A DNA stretch of 64,000 nucleotides. Source: Epiperipatus broadwayi (taxonomy: Eukaryota; Onychophora; Udeonychophora; Euonychophora; Peripatidae). The DNA is taken from NCBI GenBank assembly GCA_028023455.1, contig JAQFVV010000318.1, forward strand, positions 558,001 through 622,000, given 5' to 3'. A program made the position numbers and the translations under genes. Every line of letters starts with the position of its first letter. The stretch's first letter is position 1. A model generated the notes under the pieces. It saw only the letters and a list, made by a program, of their open reading frames with translations, ran no database searches and was not told the DNA's origin. Of the stretch, positions 13,313-25,100 are shown piece after piece.

Positions 13313-13969
13313 TAGGGTTCATATTAATCTAAATGGCTGAAGATAGTAACAGGAAGAAAGTAAACAATATTCTATCTATTAGACTGGTCTTTTAAATTTC
13401 TATTTAATTTTACTTATCAACCATGAGTAAGAAAAAATGCATATATTAGATGGAGTAAGCTCTAAATTACCAAAAGATTAAACTTGGGGAAATCTCTCTT
13501 AGTTTTAAAGTGGCCAACAATTACCCTCTGCTTAAGTTACAATTTAATTGATAAATGCCAATGCAAACATTTACTCTTTTAATCTTGGAATCATTCTCAA
13601 TTTAAACTATCACGACCAGAACAATTCAGTAAAATATTAAAAGACTAAAAACTGCTGATTGAGTACATGGATTATCTTTTGTCAATTTTAAAATGTAATT
13701 TGTCAAATGATTAGTAGGTATATACACATTATAATGAGAACTATTTAATCATATCAATACATTTAAGATTTTAAATTAAAAATATTATAGAATAAGTACT
13801 TAAAATGTAGTCATAGTTCAATTGTTCTGAAATAAGACTTTGAACAGTCAATTTTTAATAATGTATTGATTATTTGAATATATTAAGCTTTATATATCAG
13901 ATTGAAATAAAATTTGTGCTGGCAGTTTTTTTATGCATGTTGAATGTATAAATATATATAAATTACTAT

Positions 13970-14424
13970 TAAAGATCAGCCTTTCCAAGCTATTGTGCAT
14001 GCACTTTTTACGAGTGTTAATAATAAATGAATACTTTCATTCCCAACACAAGATATAGTATTTATGAAAGAATAAAATGAATCCATTTATTTTTTCAAAC
14101 TCAAATGCAGAGTGATGTTTAGTAAATTCTAGATAATTTTATCGATGTCATTCATTCAGACATGGGCAAATCTTAAGTACTGAAAATGAAAGCATGAGGA
14201 TAGACCACTCACTTTAAATTACTGTTTACGATGTCTGAATGAATGACATCGATAAAATTATCTAGAATTTACTAAACATCACTCTGCATTTGGGTTTGAA
14301 AAAATAAGTGGATTCATTTTATTCTTTCATAAATACTATATCTTGTGTTGGGAATGAAAGTATTCATTTATTATTAACACTCGTAAAAAGTGCATGCACA
14401 ATAGCTTGGAAAGGCTGATCTTTA
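13970..14424. repeat. Near-perfect inverted repeat, 194-bp arms, 67-bp loop
   Basis: The left arm 13970-14163 and right arm 14231-14424 are reverse complements at 192 of 194 positions by my count, both mismatches being T/C. The 15-base word ATAAATTACTATTAA occurs just outside (13958-13972, overlapping the arm by 3) and again at 14475-14489, a possible target duplication. No ORF is present. Options are a recent fold-back element, a template-switch duplication, or an assembly or library hairpin. Confidence 0.92.
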
Positions 14425-15207
14425 ATGTATTACAATTTATAAGACATAGCACTAAAAAATAAATGCTTATTTACATAAATTACTATTAATAAAAGATAAA
14501 GTTATATATTTCAACTATCTAAAAATATACTTAATTTTTACTTAGATTTAAACTCAAAAAAATAAACATCATAGTCAGATGGACTATAATAAAAAAATGT
14601 AAGAGAAAAAACATTTTAAGAAATGAGATCTATAAGTATATATGATAATCAAATAGTTATAATATCTAATTATCTAAACAGAATTTCTCAGTAAAACTTG
14701 GAAGAGATTTAAAAATAAATATTATTTTGATATTTGTGCAAGCTGAAAATAAATGTGAAATTTAAATCTGGTCACAAAGGAAACAAATATTTCTAGTTAG
14801 ACATCTAAACATGATCTCAATAGAGAACGGTCTATCATTATTACAATATACATATATTATAATTCAATTAATTTTAAAAATCTGTAAACAATCAAAAATG
14901 TGTAAACAAACAACAGCTATTAAATATGTAGCTTTGAAAATATATAATAATATTTATGGATTAGAATTTTTTATAATTCAGACTTTCTGGAATCATTTAA
15001 AATAAAATGGCAAAAAATGCCATTTCATAATATAATTAATGGATTCCATTGATATGAAAAGAGCATTATTTGCAAGATTATTGAAAATGATTTTAGAAAA
15101 CCTGTAAAGAATTTTATACATATAAAAATTATTATTTCATAAATATTATTGTAATGTATATTTCTTTATGAAAATGTATTTTTAAAGATAGCTGTATGCA
15201 TACTTAC
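14425..15207. other. AT-rich spacer
   Basis: No recognisable gene. The 64-residue ORF at 14811-15005 is low-complexity and unsupported. Confidence 0.5.
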
Positions 15208-15351
15208 CGCATTTGTTCGCACATCCTCAATCCAAAAAGATAATAAAGCTTTTTTAAGCTCTTCCTTTAAATCAAAACATAATATTACTGCTTTACTTTT
15301 CTTGTAGTATAATTTATTTAATTTTGCAAACTTTTCTTGGCCTGCTGTATC
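15208..15351 (-). CDS. Rab-like small GTPase, exon 3 (DTAGQE, switch II)
   Basis: A 144-nt open exon of 48 codons, phase 0 at both ends, with a TTTAAAG acceptor (from 15352) and a GTAAGTA donor (from 15207). It begins D-T-A-G-Q-E-K-F-A-K-L, the G3/switch II motif with the catalytic Gln kept. Next come L-Y-Y-K-K-S-K-A-V-I-L-C-F-D-L (RabF4 YYRGA region and beta-4) and a helix ending S-F-W-I-E-D-V-R-T-N-A. Exon 2 ends in ...C-I-W, so the joined reading is the standard W-D-T-A-G-Q-E. The A-V-I-L-C-F-D-L and F-W-I-E-D-V-R stretches resemble Rab24/Rab20-type Rabs more than Rab1 or Rab5 from memory, but I would not name a subfamily. The G4 NKxD, G5 SAK and C-terminal cysteine exons were not found in 1-15200, so intron 3 is probably longer than 15 kb. 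Confidence 0.87.
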
Positions 15352-16068
15352 CTTTAAAATAATGATTTAATATATTAGTAAAGACATCGTTGCGAGATTA
15401 ATGTACGTAAAAAGTACATTTCAGCATTTTTATCTTTTTTTATAATTTTATTCAGTTCTACTTTCAAAATTAAAACTTTATTTATACCTTAGAGTAAATA
15501 CAAAAAAAAAAAACAATGATAGTATAAAATTATGTCAATAAGAAAGTTTCAATGTATACATATAAATGTGGTATGCAAACAACGTATATAGAAAAAACAA
15601 AGGTTGTATTAGATCAATAACATGGTTTCAAGAGCTGCATAAGAAAATTATGAAAGGTAATTAATGTAAGTATGAAAGAAACATAAATAAATATAAATAA
15701 AATCAAAGATTACACTAATGCCTTAAGGCAGTGCATTATAGGCATAATTAGCTAGGAATATAACGAGGACTATAACAATATTTACAAGTTGATATAGGTA
15801 AATTAGTTATACAGAATGGAATTAATGCAAAGTTTATGTATTAAATATATAGGATGTATGAAAGATCTACATAGTTAAAGTTTAGATTATTCTTAGGTGA
15901 AAGTTGGGATATATTATTTATTGAGTGGAATGGGAGAAAGTTCAAGTTTTAGGCCTAGAAATACATGAATTAAGTTTTTAGCCTCATCTGGCTCCAAATT
16001 AGGTCAATTAGCCAAGGCTGACAAATTCGTTTATCCTCATCTTTTATCTTGTAGAGGGATTTGAAAAA

Positions 16069-16671
16069 TCAATTAACCACTGAGTCATCACAGCCATGAT
16101 CAAATATCATACTACATCTGGTGGTCCAAATTGAGAAGTTAATGAAAGTGGCCAGTCTTATTATTCTGAATTGACCCTTTTTATTTGTGGCCTTAAGAGA
16201 AATGTTAGCTGGGTCATTGCCATTTATCCAATCTAATGCTATATTATGGAGATAAGTCCATGAATCACATTGATCCAGAATGTGGTCAATAGACTCCTCT
16301 TCCTGTTTGTTACATAGGGGACAAAGGGAGTTGATGTTGTAACCCCTTGGGTAGTGGAGAAAGGCCCCAGTGGGGAATGCTCCAAGGATGATTTTTATTA
16401 AAAAATCAACAAATTTAGGACTCAGTTTGATGAATTTTGTTAATTTGGAAAATCGAGAGATTCCTATTGGGAGTATATTGACGGATTTAGTTTTCTTAGG
16501 AAACCTTAATTGATAAACTTCCCAATATGATAATTTCCCCTGAAAAAGGGAAACCGGCAACTGGAAGTTTTGAATAATCACAGTAACTTGCTTTGGTAGC
16601 CAAATGCTTCTCCATCTAGGTGGAGGTCGATCAGTAGGCTCTACCTTTTTTATGGGTAAGGGGCATTCCAT
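16069..16671 (-). pseudogene. L1-like C-terminal zinc-binding (zf-RVT) region
   Basis: 200 codons. The C-x2-C...H-x-x-x-x-C arrangement (C-P-L-C ... D-H-I-L-D-Q-C) is followed by A-T-F-I-N-F-S-I-W. A plus-strand copy of the same region lies at 50.65 kb. The stop at 16069 is followed by a presumed 3' UTR to about 15900. Confidence 0.83.
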
Positions 16672-17022
16672 ATTGGTATTATCCTTAAAAATCTTGAATA
16701 GTATATTATGAGTTCATTGGAGGTAAAAAATCTTCAGCGAGTGAAGGCTAAGGTCATTAAGAAGCTTGGGTTTTTGTAATACGTTGAGGCTGATGATGGG
16801 AGTCTTGCCTCCCCAGCAAAGTTTTCTGTGTAAGGTTTCAATTTTTTGGATAAACTTGCCCATGGGAGAAAATCCTGCTAGATAATATGTTATTTTCGGC
16901 AACACTATAGCATTAAATAGTGTTACCTTTCCCAACAAGGACAGGTAGACCTTAGATAGTGATGTTATTGTAGAATTGACCTTAGCTAATAAGGAAGCTT
17001 CAAGTTTCCTTCTCATAATAGA

Positions 17023-17745
17023 TCAGGGGAGGCTAGGGGGAAGCTGAGAAATTTCTGCAAGATAGGCTTCAAACTCACCTGGTACTTGCTTGCCTGATAA
17101 AATTGACCATATGGACAATTTCGCTCTGTATACTCTGAGACCAAATTTGTACGAAAATTGATCCAGGAGTTCCTCAAACCTAGTAAACTCAACCTGAGAT
17201 GAGAGGAACATCATCACATCATCCATATAGGAAATATGATGAATGTTCTCCCCCAGCATAGGGATGGCTATTCCAGGAAAGACAACCTCAATGCTTAGCA
17301 GTAATGGGTTTACATAGGCTGTGAAGAGGAGAGTACTTTGTGGTGAGCCCTGAGAAATGAAAATACAGGGCCAAAATCCTGGAGCCACTCTACCATCGAG
17401 AGAGAGAAATACCTCCCAATTGTGAAGTAATTTCTCTATCATCTGGAGGTATGCTGAAGGCACTTGGAGTTCCTCCAGTACACTAAGTAATACTTCGATC
17501 CTGATGCAATCAAAGGCCACAGCAAAGTCAAGTTGAAGTGCAATCAGTCGGGACATTCTTTTCCTGAAAACATGATCTATGAGAAGGCGAAAGTGGTTGA
17601 TGGCATTAGCAGTTGAGCTCCCCTTCTTGGTAAATTGGTATGAGGACAACTGGACATCCTCTTTAATTAGGCCCTTATTGTCTTCACTAGTAAGGGCAAC
17701 ATCGAGATGGGCCGGAGGTTGACCAATTGATGTGGAGCTTCCCAT
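17023..17745 (-). pseudogene. L1-like reverse transcriptase palm (YMDD)
   Basis: 240 open codons containing motif A (L-D-F-A-V-A-F-D), motif B-like I-S-Q-G-S-P-Q-S-T-L-L-F and motif C Y-M-D-D-V-M-M-F. The catalytic aspartates are intact, but the flanking frames are broken. The preceding part (17667-17915, ..L-R-P-I-S-M-L-P) overlaps in another frame. Confidence 0.87.
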
Positions 17746-18553
17746 TTCTTAATAAGGAGAACCATGACAATTGGACACATTCCATCAATTTCCTGGGTGC
17801 CTTTGGACAGAAGGCCAATCATTCTTTTGATGATTGGGATGGTGAAGACATGAAGGAGTATGAGTAAAAACTTGAGAATGCCATGTAGGCCAGGATGAGT
17901 TCTATCTGGGAACAATCTTAAATTTTAATAGGATCCTAGTTTTGGTGATCTTATGTGGACCTGATTCCATATTGATGAAAATCCTATGTGAATTAATTAT
18001 TCCCAGAGGCTGGAATTTTTTGTATTAAAATTCATGAACTTTGGCCAATATGGAAGAACCAGAGTATTTGTTGCCCTGTACCTCAATTGACCTAAGGGCC
18101 CTAGATTTTTTTCCAGAGCCCAGGGCCCATCTTAGGTAGCCTCTGGTCCAGCAATGTTGGTGATGAAAATATTGGCAGGCCCTCTTAATTGAAAGATACT
18201 CAGCAATGACTCCTTGAGTGTGCATATATTTAGTGTTTAGAGCCAGTATATTAGAGACAGTTTGTGCTTCATAAGGAAGTGAGCAGAGCTCTCTGGCAAT
18301 GGAGTCCAATTCATGAAGCATACAAACTGGACCCTTAGATTTAATTGTGCATTTATTGATTAGGTATTTGAGTGTGTCAACAAACACCTTCCAAGCAGCC
18401 TGTGCAGAAAGAGAAATCAGCTGTAACCAGTTAAAGGTGATATAAGCTTCTGATAGTAATATTGCCCATAGTAAGCATACGAATCATTCATGGTAGTTTG
18501 TTAATGATCTGTGAAACAGTTCTCAGGTTGAAGTGGTCAAAAAATACTGCAGG

Positions 18554-19156
18554 TCATAGATGAGCTTCAATAATTAGTGAAAAGGAGAGTGAGAAGAGGA
18601 CTAGGTCAATGAGTGATCTGGACTTTTGAGTGTAAAATGACAATGCAGTTTGAGGGGAAAATCTTTCACTTTCCATTTGTTGATTTAGAAATTGCGTAAA
18701 TTTGTTTTGACATTGTTCATAGGTAAGATTAAAATCTCCAATGATTAAAGTGGGAAGGGGACTGATTCTGAGGATGGAATTTATAGTATGCATAGTCCTG
18801 AGAACTGTGTCTGAATCCTTGGATAAGTATAAATTTATCAGATTAAAAGAAAAACTATTGATTTGAATGGTGGCTATTAAACAGTTGGAATTGATGTGCA
18901 GAATTTTAAAGAAGAAAGTAGGTAAATTTTTATTGATGATTATTGCAACTCCTCTTAAAGCAGAGAAGGAGTAGGAGTAATGGAAGTAGCCTAGGCAATT
19001 AATGGGATCAAGGGTGTGGGGATCAGACCCAATGTGGAGCTTAGTTTTGGATAGGCAGAGAATATCAGGGGTTTGGAGATTAAACCAGAGGGATAAGCCA
19101 TAAGCCCTGTCATGAGAGTTCAAGCCTCTAACATTAACTGATACAACACTAAACAT
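18554..19156 (-). pseudogene. L1-like endonuclease domain with altered catalytic Glu
   Basis: 200 open codons beginning M-F-S-V-V-S-V-N-V-R-G-L-N-S, the Asn motif of EEP endonucleases. I-L-C-L-S-K-T-K-L-H follows where L-Q-E-T or S-E-T-K is expected, so the catalytic Glu appears as Lys. L-I-I-G-D-F-N-L-T (GDFN motif) is kept. Confidence 0.85.
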
Positions 19157-19430
19157 AGTTGATGGTATTTTTAGTCTTGCAATTCAAAGATATGATGTGC
19201 TTAGAAGATGATTCAGAAGGATCAGGATTGATGACTGGAGGAAAAGCAACTTCAAGTTCAGGAACAGGCTAAGGAATATGCTTGGCAAACAAAAAGGAAG
19301 AGCCAATATCATTCAGCCACAGAATATGTTCAGGACTGTATGAGGGAGAAACAGCAGAAACGGGTATGGGTTTTGGTTCTATTTGATGAGGTTTCCGAGA
19401 GGCTTCAGGTATTAGAAATTCATATAGTAA

Positions 19431-20721
19431 AAAACTATAGTGGCTTACAAATCTTGTTATACCATAATACCAATAGAAACAAAGAAAGTACTGCTTTTTT
19501 GTTATTAAAAGCAATCTTAAATTATTAAACACCTTATTACTGTATAATAAGTGTGAAAATGCTTACAATTTATAAAATAAATAATATTTGTTAATGGATT
19601 AATGCAAGCTATAGATGCATATTCCATAAGAAGATAATGTTTTATTCATGGAATGAAGACTGTATGATAATTATTTATGGATAAAGTATGACATTTATCT
19701 GACAGACTTATTTTAATTTGGAATCTTTAAACTTCAGTTAAAAATGGCTAGATATCTATAAAACAATAATTAGCTAGATTTATTTGTTGATCCGCAGGAT
19801 ACTGATCTAGTGATGTATGTACATTCCATTTTACTTTTTGAACACTGCTTTGATGTCATGAAAGAATACTGGAATAACAAATTGATTAATTAAAGATTTC
19901 TTTGGAAAAGTGTTGATTCATCATAAGTTATAAATTCACAGTGGAATATAAAACCTCTTCTTACTTTTTATTAACAGATCTTTTTCTTGCCAAACTTTTA
20001 ATAATATTTGTCTTTTCAATTTCTTTTTTGATTTTGAGAACATGGGAGAGGGAAGGGGAATAGGCAAGAAGAGAGGCAAAAAAATGTCAATTCTAGGTTT
20101 TCAAGGTTTCTTTAGACTTCTCATCATGATTAAAATACTAACCAATATTGGTTTACAAAATTAATTGCTGCAAAATTTCAATCAACCACTTTTGATTTGT
20201 ATTTGGCATATTTGTTTTGGAATTGTAATTATTTTGGTTTTTAAAAATTTTTAATTTTTTTTTTCTTGGTGTTTTTTTTAAAAAGTGAGAAGGGGGAGTA
20301 AGTTGCATTGTGGAATTTGATGAAATAAATAATTGTCAGCTACATTTAATACAGAGTACACATGAAATAAAACACACCAAATGATAACAAATTGGCAGAT
20401 TTTGAAACAACAACAAGAATTAACCCCCACAAAAGCTTTAAAGAAAAACTTCTTTCTTGTTGATTTGAATTTTCATCATCCACTCAATACTTGTTTACTT
20501 TTTGACTTCACAAAAATCCAAATTGCCAAACCAAGTAATTTTTTGGAAGCATGCCTGGATAATACAAAAAGGATAATACAAAATCATTCTAAACATCTCT
20601 TTCTTTTCTTTATCATAAATGAGCCAAAGTCATCTCTAAATGAGGAATGTAAACATTTTTTTTTTAAAATTAAAAACTAAAATATAATACTGCAACAATT
20701 TAAATAAATGTCACCTCTAAG
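19431..20721. other. Intron 2 spacer
   Basis: AT-rich and poly(T)-rich. The 99-codon plus ORF at 20381-20680 (F-F-L-V-D-L-N-F-H-H-P) has no family I recognise. Confidence 0.4.
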
Positions 20722-20735
20722 ACCTGCAACATATT

Positions 20736-20936
20736 AGACTATTATGCCTTTTCACATTTGTATGAATCTGCTGATAACTTTTTAATCTTGTGATCTGATC
20801 AAATAACATGAACTTCTGGACCTTATACAAACTTAAAATAATAAATTCATCAAAACAGACCACATGTACATGATATTTTCACAAGATTTACAATGTTTTT
20901 GACAGTCTGAATACATATGTGAAAAGGCATAGCAAT
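20736..20936. repeat. MITE-like hairpin sharing the Merlin end
   Basis: TATGCCTTTTCACATTTGTATGAATCTG near 20743 is inverted at 20901-20931 (complement TATGCCTTTTCACATATGTATTC). It forms an imperfect ~45-bp TIR around ~110 bp. It shares the terminal word of the larger element, so it may be a non-autonomous insertion or an end duplication. Confidence 0.5.
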
Positions 20937-21419
20937 TATAATATGTGACAGAAATTGCATCAGACTAAATCTAACAACACTAAAAATATTAATTTCTAAC
21001 AATATTACAAATATAAATTTTACACAAAAAATATAAAGTATGACACAGAATATTAATTTCTAACAATACTAAAAATATGAATTTCAACCAAAAATCAATC
21101 TTAAAAAGTACATTTTTAACAATAGTAAAAATATTGATTTGACTTTAAAAATGTAAAATATGACACATCATTATGCAATTACCAAATGTTACTTCAAATA
21201 TGGACTAATATGACATGCCATTATTCAAATATCAAATGTAACTTTAAATACAGACAAAACAATCCCTAAATTACAAAATACTCTAAAATATTACAACAAA
21301 AAAATGCAAAATTTGCACATACTTATCACATAATATATAAGTAGAATTGTCATGATGAAATAATCAATTTGTCTGTTCTATTTTACTTTAAGTAAATATA
21401 TTTATTTCCCAAAAATTTT

Positions 21420-21738
21420 ATTTTTCTCAAAATGCACACTCACTTAGTACATGATTGTATTTGTGGTTCACATGAAAATGATCATAACTGGCATTTTATA
21501 ATTCAGCACTTTTATAGGCCTTCCAACAGTTGGATGAAATTGTCAATCCCTCTTTGATATTTTGTTTGATGGTTTCCATGCTAATAGTCCTGATAAGACA
21601 CACATTGGTCTCCCTGCACAAGCCATCAAACATCCACCATTTGAGGAGAATTCGTCCAGCTTGGTTTTTTCTTTTTGTGGAAAAGTTCTTGTCAATTTTG
21701 ATGATTTTTTTAGGGCCTCCAATTTTATGTTTTCTCAA
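21420..21738 (-). pseudogene. Merlin-type DDE transposase fragment
   Basis: The minus-strand open part (21496-21738) reads K-I-G-G-P-K-K-I-I-K-I-D-K-N-F then K-R-K-N-Q-A-G-R, W-W-M-F-D-G-L-C-R-E-T and I-S-S-N-C-W-K-A-Y. This is the Merlin/IS1016 (ISXO2-like) core: IGGPG..VEIDE, KRK..RGR, VFGG..RET and SDCWKAY. The first acidic pair is I-D-K instead of I-D-E, and the second catalytic Asp is Asn (S-N-C-W-K-A-Y). After an in-frame stop, Y-D-H-F-H-V-N-H matches the usual TVNH segment. It is inactivated by substitution and stops. Confidence 0.82.
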
Positions 21739-22126
21739 AAATATAAAACAGCATTCATTTCAGTAGTAGATAAATTCCAAATTGTCATCATTTTGTACTA
21801 TTTTTTTAAAAAAAATGAAATGGAGTATTAATTATGAAATTATAAAAATGAAATCAAAGTGAAAAGTTCATATACTCAAAACTATGCATACAAATTGAAG
21901 TAAAAATTGTTCAGTCAAAACTACAAATACAAATAAAGTAAAAAATAGTTTTAAAATGCAATTGGCAGCACTAAAGATCTTGTCAGAACAAAATCTGGAA
22001 AATAACAGAGTGTAAAATTATCACAAAAACACATTATTGGATGAGATTGAATGAGATCACAGGGTTTATTTGACATGATCACAATGTTACACATTTATTA
22101 CGGATGTGAAAAGGTGTACCATCTCC

Positions 22127-25100
22127 TCTACATTGCATAACTAATATTTAAGTACCAAACCTTTTAAATAAATAATATGATCAATGTAGAACACAAAATT
22201 TATTTAAAATTAAAGAAAAAAAGTATTTTTTGTAATAGGTAGAATGATGGTAAAATGTTTCCTTTTTTATTTTTTACTTTTTGTAAAATTCCTTATAAAT
22301 CTAGATTTTAGATACATGTTGAATTTATAAATTAAATTATACTAGCATTACTATCTCCTCCACCCTTACTTTTAAAAGGAAGAAAAACATTTAAAATTTA
22401 TAAAGATAAAGGAAGAATCAAAATTTCCAGAGCAATTTTTTTTTTTCAAGTTACAAATAAAAAAAAGATTGTTTGAAATTTATCTACATTTTATAAGTCG
22501 ATATTTTGGAGATAGTATTAGGAGAAACCATCCGTGAAAACTTATTGTATTTTTTTTTGGTTTCTCCATCTTCCTCCTAGTCTTCCACCTTACTTTTGTC
22601 AAAACCCAATAAGAAATTGGGAAAAGAAATGAAAGACCACCAAAAAAAAAAAAGATATGCCCATGAAAACTAGTACTATGAGGTTTTAGATCACATATTG
22701 AATTCATAAATTAACTCATAGTAGTATTAACTATAATAAATTGCCATTTTTCTAAAGAAATCTTCAACTGATTGATTAATCATTCTATATTCTTTTCTAA
22801 TGTCAATCAAAGCAGTGTTTAAAGAATCAATTAAAAAGAAAATCAAAATGTAAATAGTTAACTAGATTGATACCTAAATATCAGTCAACAGTCTATAGAA
22901 CACATTATCGTGCTTTAAAATTGTCAATCACTTAATAAAATATTCAAATTCTACTCAGATTTAAAACCTACTTCCTGGGCAGAGAAGACAAATGTGTTAA
23001 TGAGACTTTAAAAATTGAATTCAATAAAAAAAAAACTGGTACATAAAAAACTGAAAGAGAAAAAATCATAAAACATTAAACATACATGTTTATCTCACTA
23101 AATATGTTTAAATATTTTTTAATATTTTTAAGAGATAATTTCTATACATTTTTATAACATTTGTTTTCATAATCATCATTAAAAATCTTTATAAATGAAT
23201 ATAATTTCTGAAGAAGAAAACAAAGATAAAAAGACCAATGACAATGAATTAAAGATGAATTTTGGAATAAATATATAAACAGCCTGTAAAACACAAGTAT
23301 CATTTCATATATTACATCCTAATGTTTTTAAAATGTATTCACTTAATATATTTTATTGTTACCATATAACTTTTGCTATAGGAAACTTCCCTTTCTAAAA
23401 GAGTTTAATGCTTTATTTAATTGTAGTTTTCATTGCAGCCTATCTTCAATCAATAAAAACTATCATTATTGTAGCTCTGTATATTATTTTTTAGATATTT
23501 TTTAAAAATGTAAATAGTTCATAACATTTATTTTATTTGCCCAATGAATGAAATGTGTTTTATAACAGTAGATTCAATAGCATTATACATGCCATTAAAA
23601 CTAAAAATATATTGTCTGATCTTATAATCTTAGCATTGTAGTTTTAATATCTTATGGAGCATTCTTAATTTTTTTTTCAGTGTATTTTGTTACATTGATG
23701 TGGAATTCCAGTACTTCAGTTTCATATAATACATCGATTATTCAGAATTATGCTTCTTTTTCTTATTCTACTGTAATTAGTTTATTTTAATGTTTTGAAT
23801 ATTGGATAAGTCAATATTTATTCCATTTAGTCTGTAAACTATAGCTGAGTATGATTTTGGCAAGTGAAGCCGAAAAAAATATCCCTACAATTAATTTAGC
23901 TGCAATAATTATATCAGTATGATGAAATACTCTTTCACTTTTTTAAATGTGGCAACAATTCAATGAAATCCAGCCTCAATATTTAAATTTACCCTTCTAT
24001 CTAAAAAGGCTTGTAATTACTGTGAATCACATTAGACTAAGACTACTCAAATGAATATTATTTTGAAGATCAAAATTTAATGAAAAAATGAGTTATTTGG
24101 ATTAAAAACTTGAAGAATAAAAGCTGATTTATATAAAAAAATAACATTCATCTTAGAGTTATTATAATTTATATTCTGACTATAGTTATGAAGTTTCAGA
24201 AAGAGCTCTTATTATTCCAAGTTTTTGGAAATTATAATTATGAAACATCTTATCAAATATTACAAATGTTATTTATATTGTGTAGTCATATTAATTTAAA
24301 TGATTAATGCTTTAAAATCATTAATTTACTCTATTTTCTATACCATCAATTACAAATATGAGTAATAGTTAATATTCAAGGCATTTATCTTAGTCACGGC
24401 CTCTAAAAACAAGTGTAAATAGGAAAACTTATGTTTTGTTAATATAAGTCATGATCAAAAAATGATTAAATTATTATTATTATTATTTTAATGCTCTCTT
24501 TAATTTTAAATAGGCTATTTTAATGAAAAATACAAATTGTTCACTAATGTGTGTTCTTTAAAATGAAGATATAAAAACAACCTGAAAATATTTTTTGCAA
24601 TTACATTAATTTTATATGAATAGTCTGTATAATAAAAGTTTTAGTTACAAAATGATATATTAGAGTTATTGTACCAACAATAAGCATTAGGATTATATCA
24701 TAAATGGCTGAATAATGTTCTCCAAGGTGGACACATCTCTAAAGCAAAATTAATCACCCACAGAAGAAACATTCTATATTAAAATAGTAAATTTCACATT
24801 AATTAATTTTAGTGCAAGAAATAATAATCTAAACATGGACAAAATATTTTTAATGGTCTGACTCCGGAAAGTAAAATCAAAACTATGGGGAAAAACCTTT
24901 CAGTGATAAGTGATTCTGTAACTCTAATAATGAGTAATATGAATATTAGACTATTTAATTTATAATACAAACAATAAAAGTTTAATAAATTTAGTATTAA
25001 AGTAACATTGTTTTTATTTATCAATATTGGATTTAGAATTTGTAGTTACATATTAAAAAGTTTTCATCATATAACTTCAAGTAAAATGCTGGCATTAGAA

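Larger units (their letters stand above)
15900..19430 (-). mobile_element. L1-like non-LTR retrotransposon, decayed
   Basis: A minus-strand LINE in at least five broken frames. In reading order: an ORF1-tail-like Pro-rich stretch (about 19430-19180), endonuclease (19156-18554), a connecting part (18387-18025), reverse transcriptase (17915-17023), thumb (17016-16714) and a C-terminal zinc-knuckle region (16671-16069). The RT has Q-L-D-F-A-V-A-F-D, I-S-Q-G-S-P-Q-S and I-S-Y-M-D-D-V-M-M-F. The tail has C-P-L-C-N-K-Q-E-E-E-S-I-D-H-I-L-D-Q-C, the RVT zinc-binding signature of L1/Tx1-type elements. It sits in intron 2 of the GTPase, in the same orientation. The short AT-rich stretch 15352-15899 before it holds nothing recognised. 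Confidence 0.85.
20736..22126 (-). mobile_element. Merlin (IS1016-like) DNA transposon fossil
   Basis: A decayed transposase (21400-21800, minus) lies between imperfect inverted ends. The left end near 20745 (GCCTTTTCACATTT) and the right end near 22101-22118 (complement ACCTTTTCACATCC) face each other. Inside both, matching words follow (TTGTGATC, then TCAAATAA). The frame is broken by stops, so it is long dead. The exact termini and target duplication could not be fixed. Confidence 0.6.
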
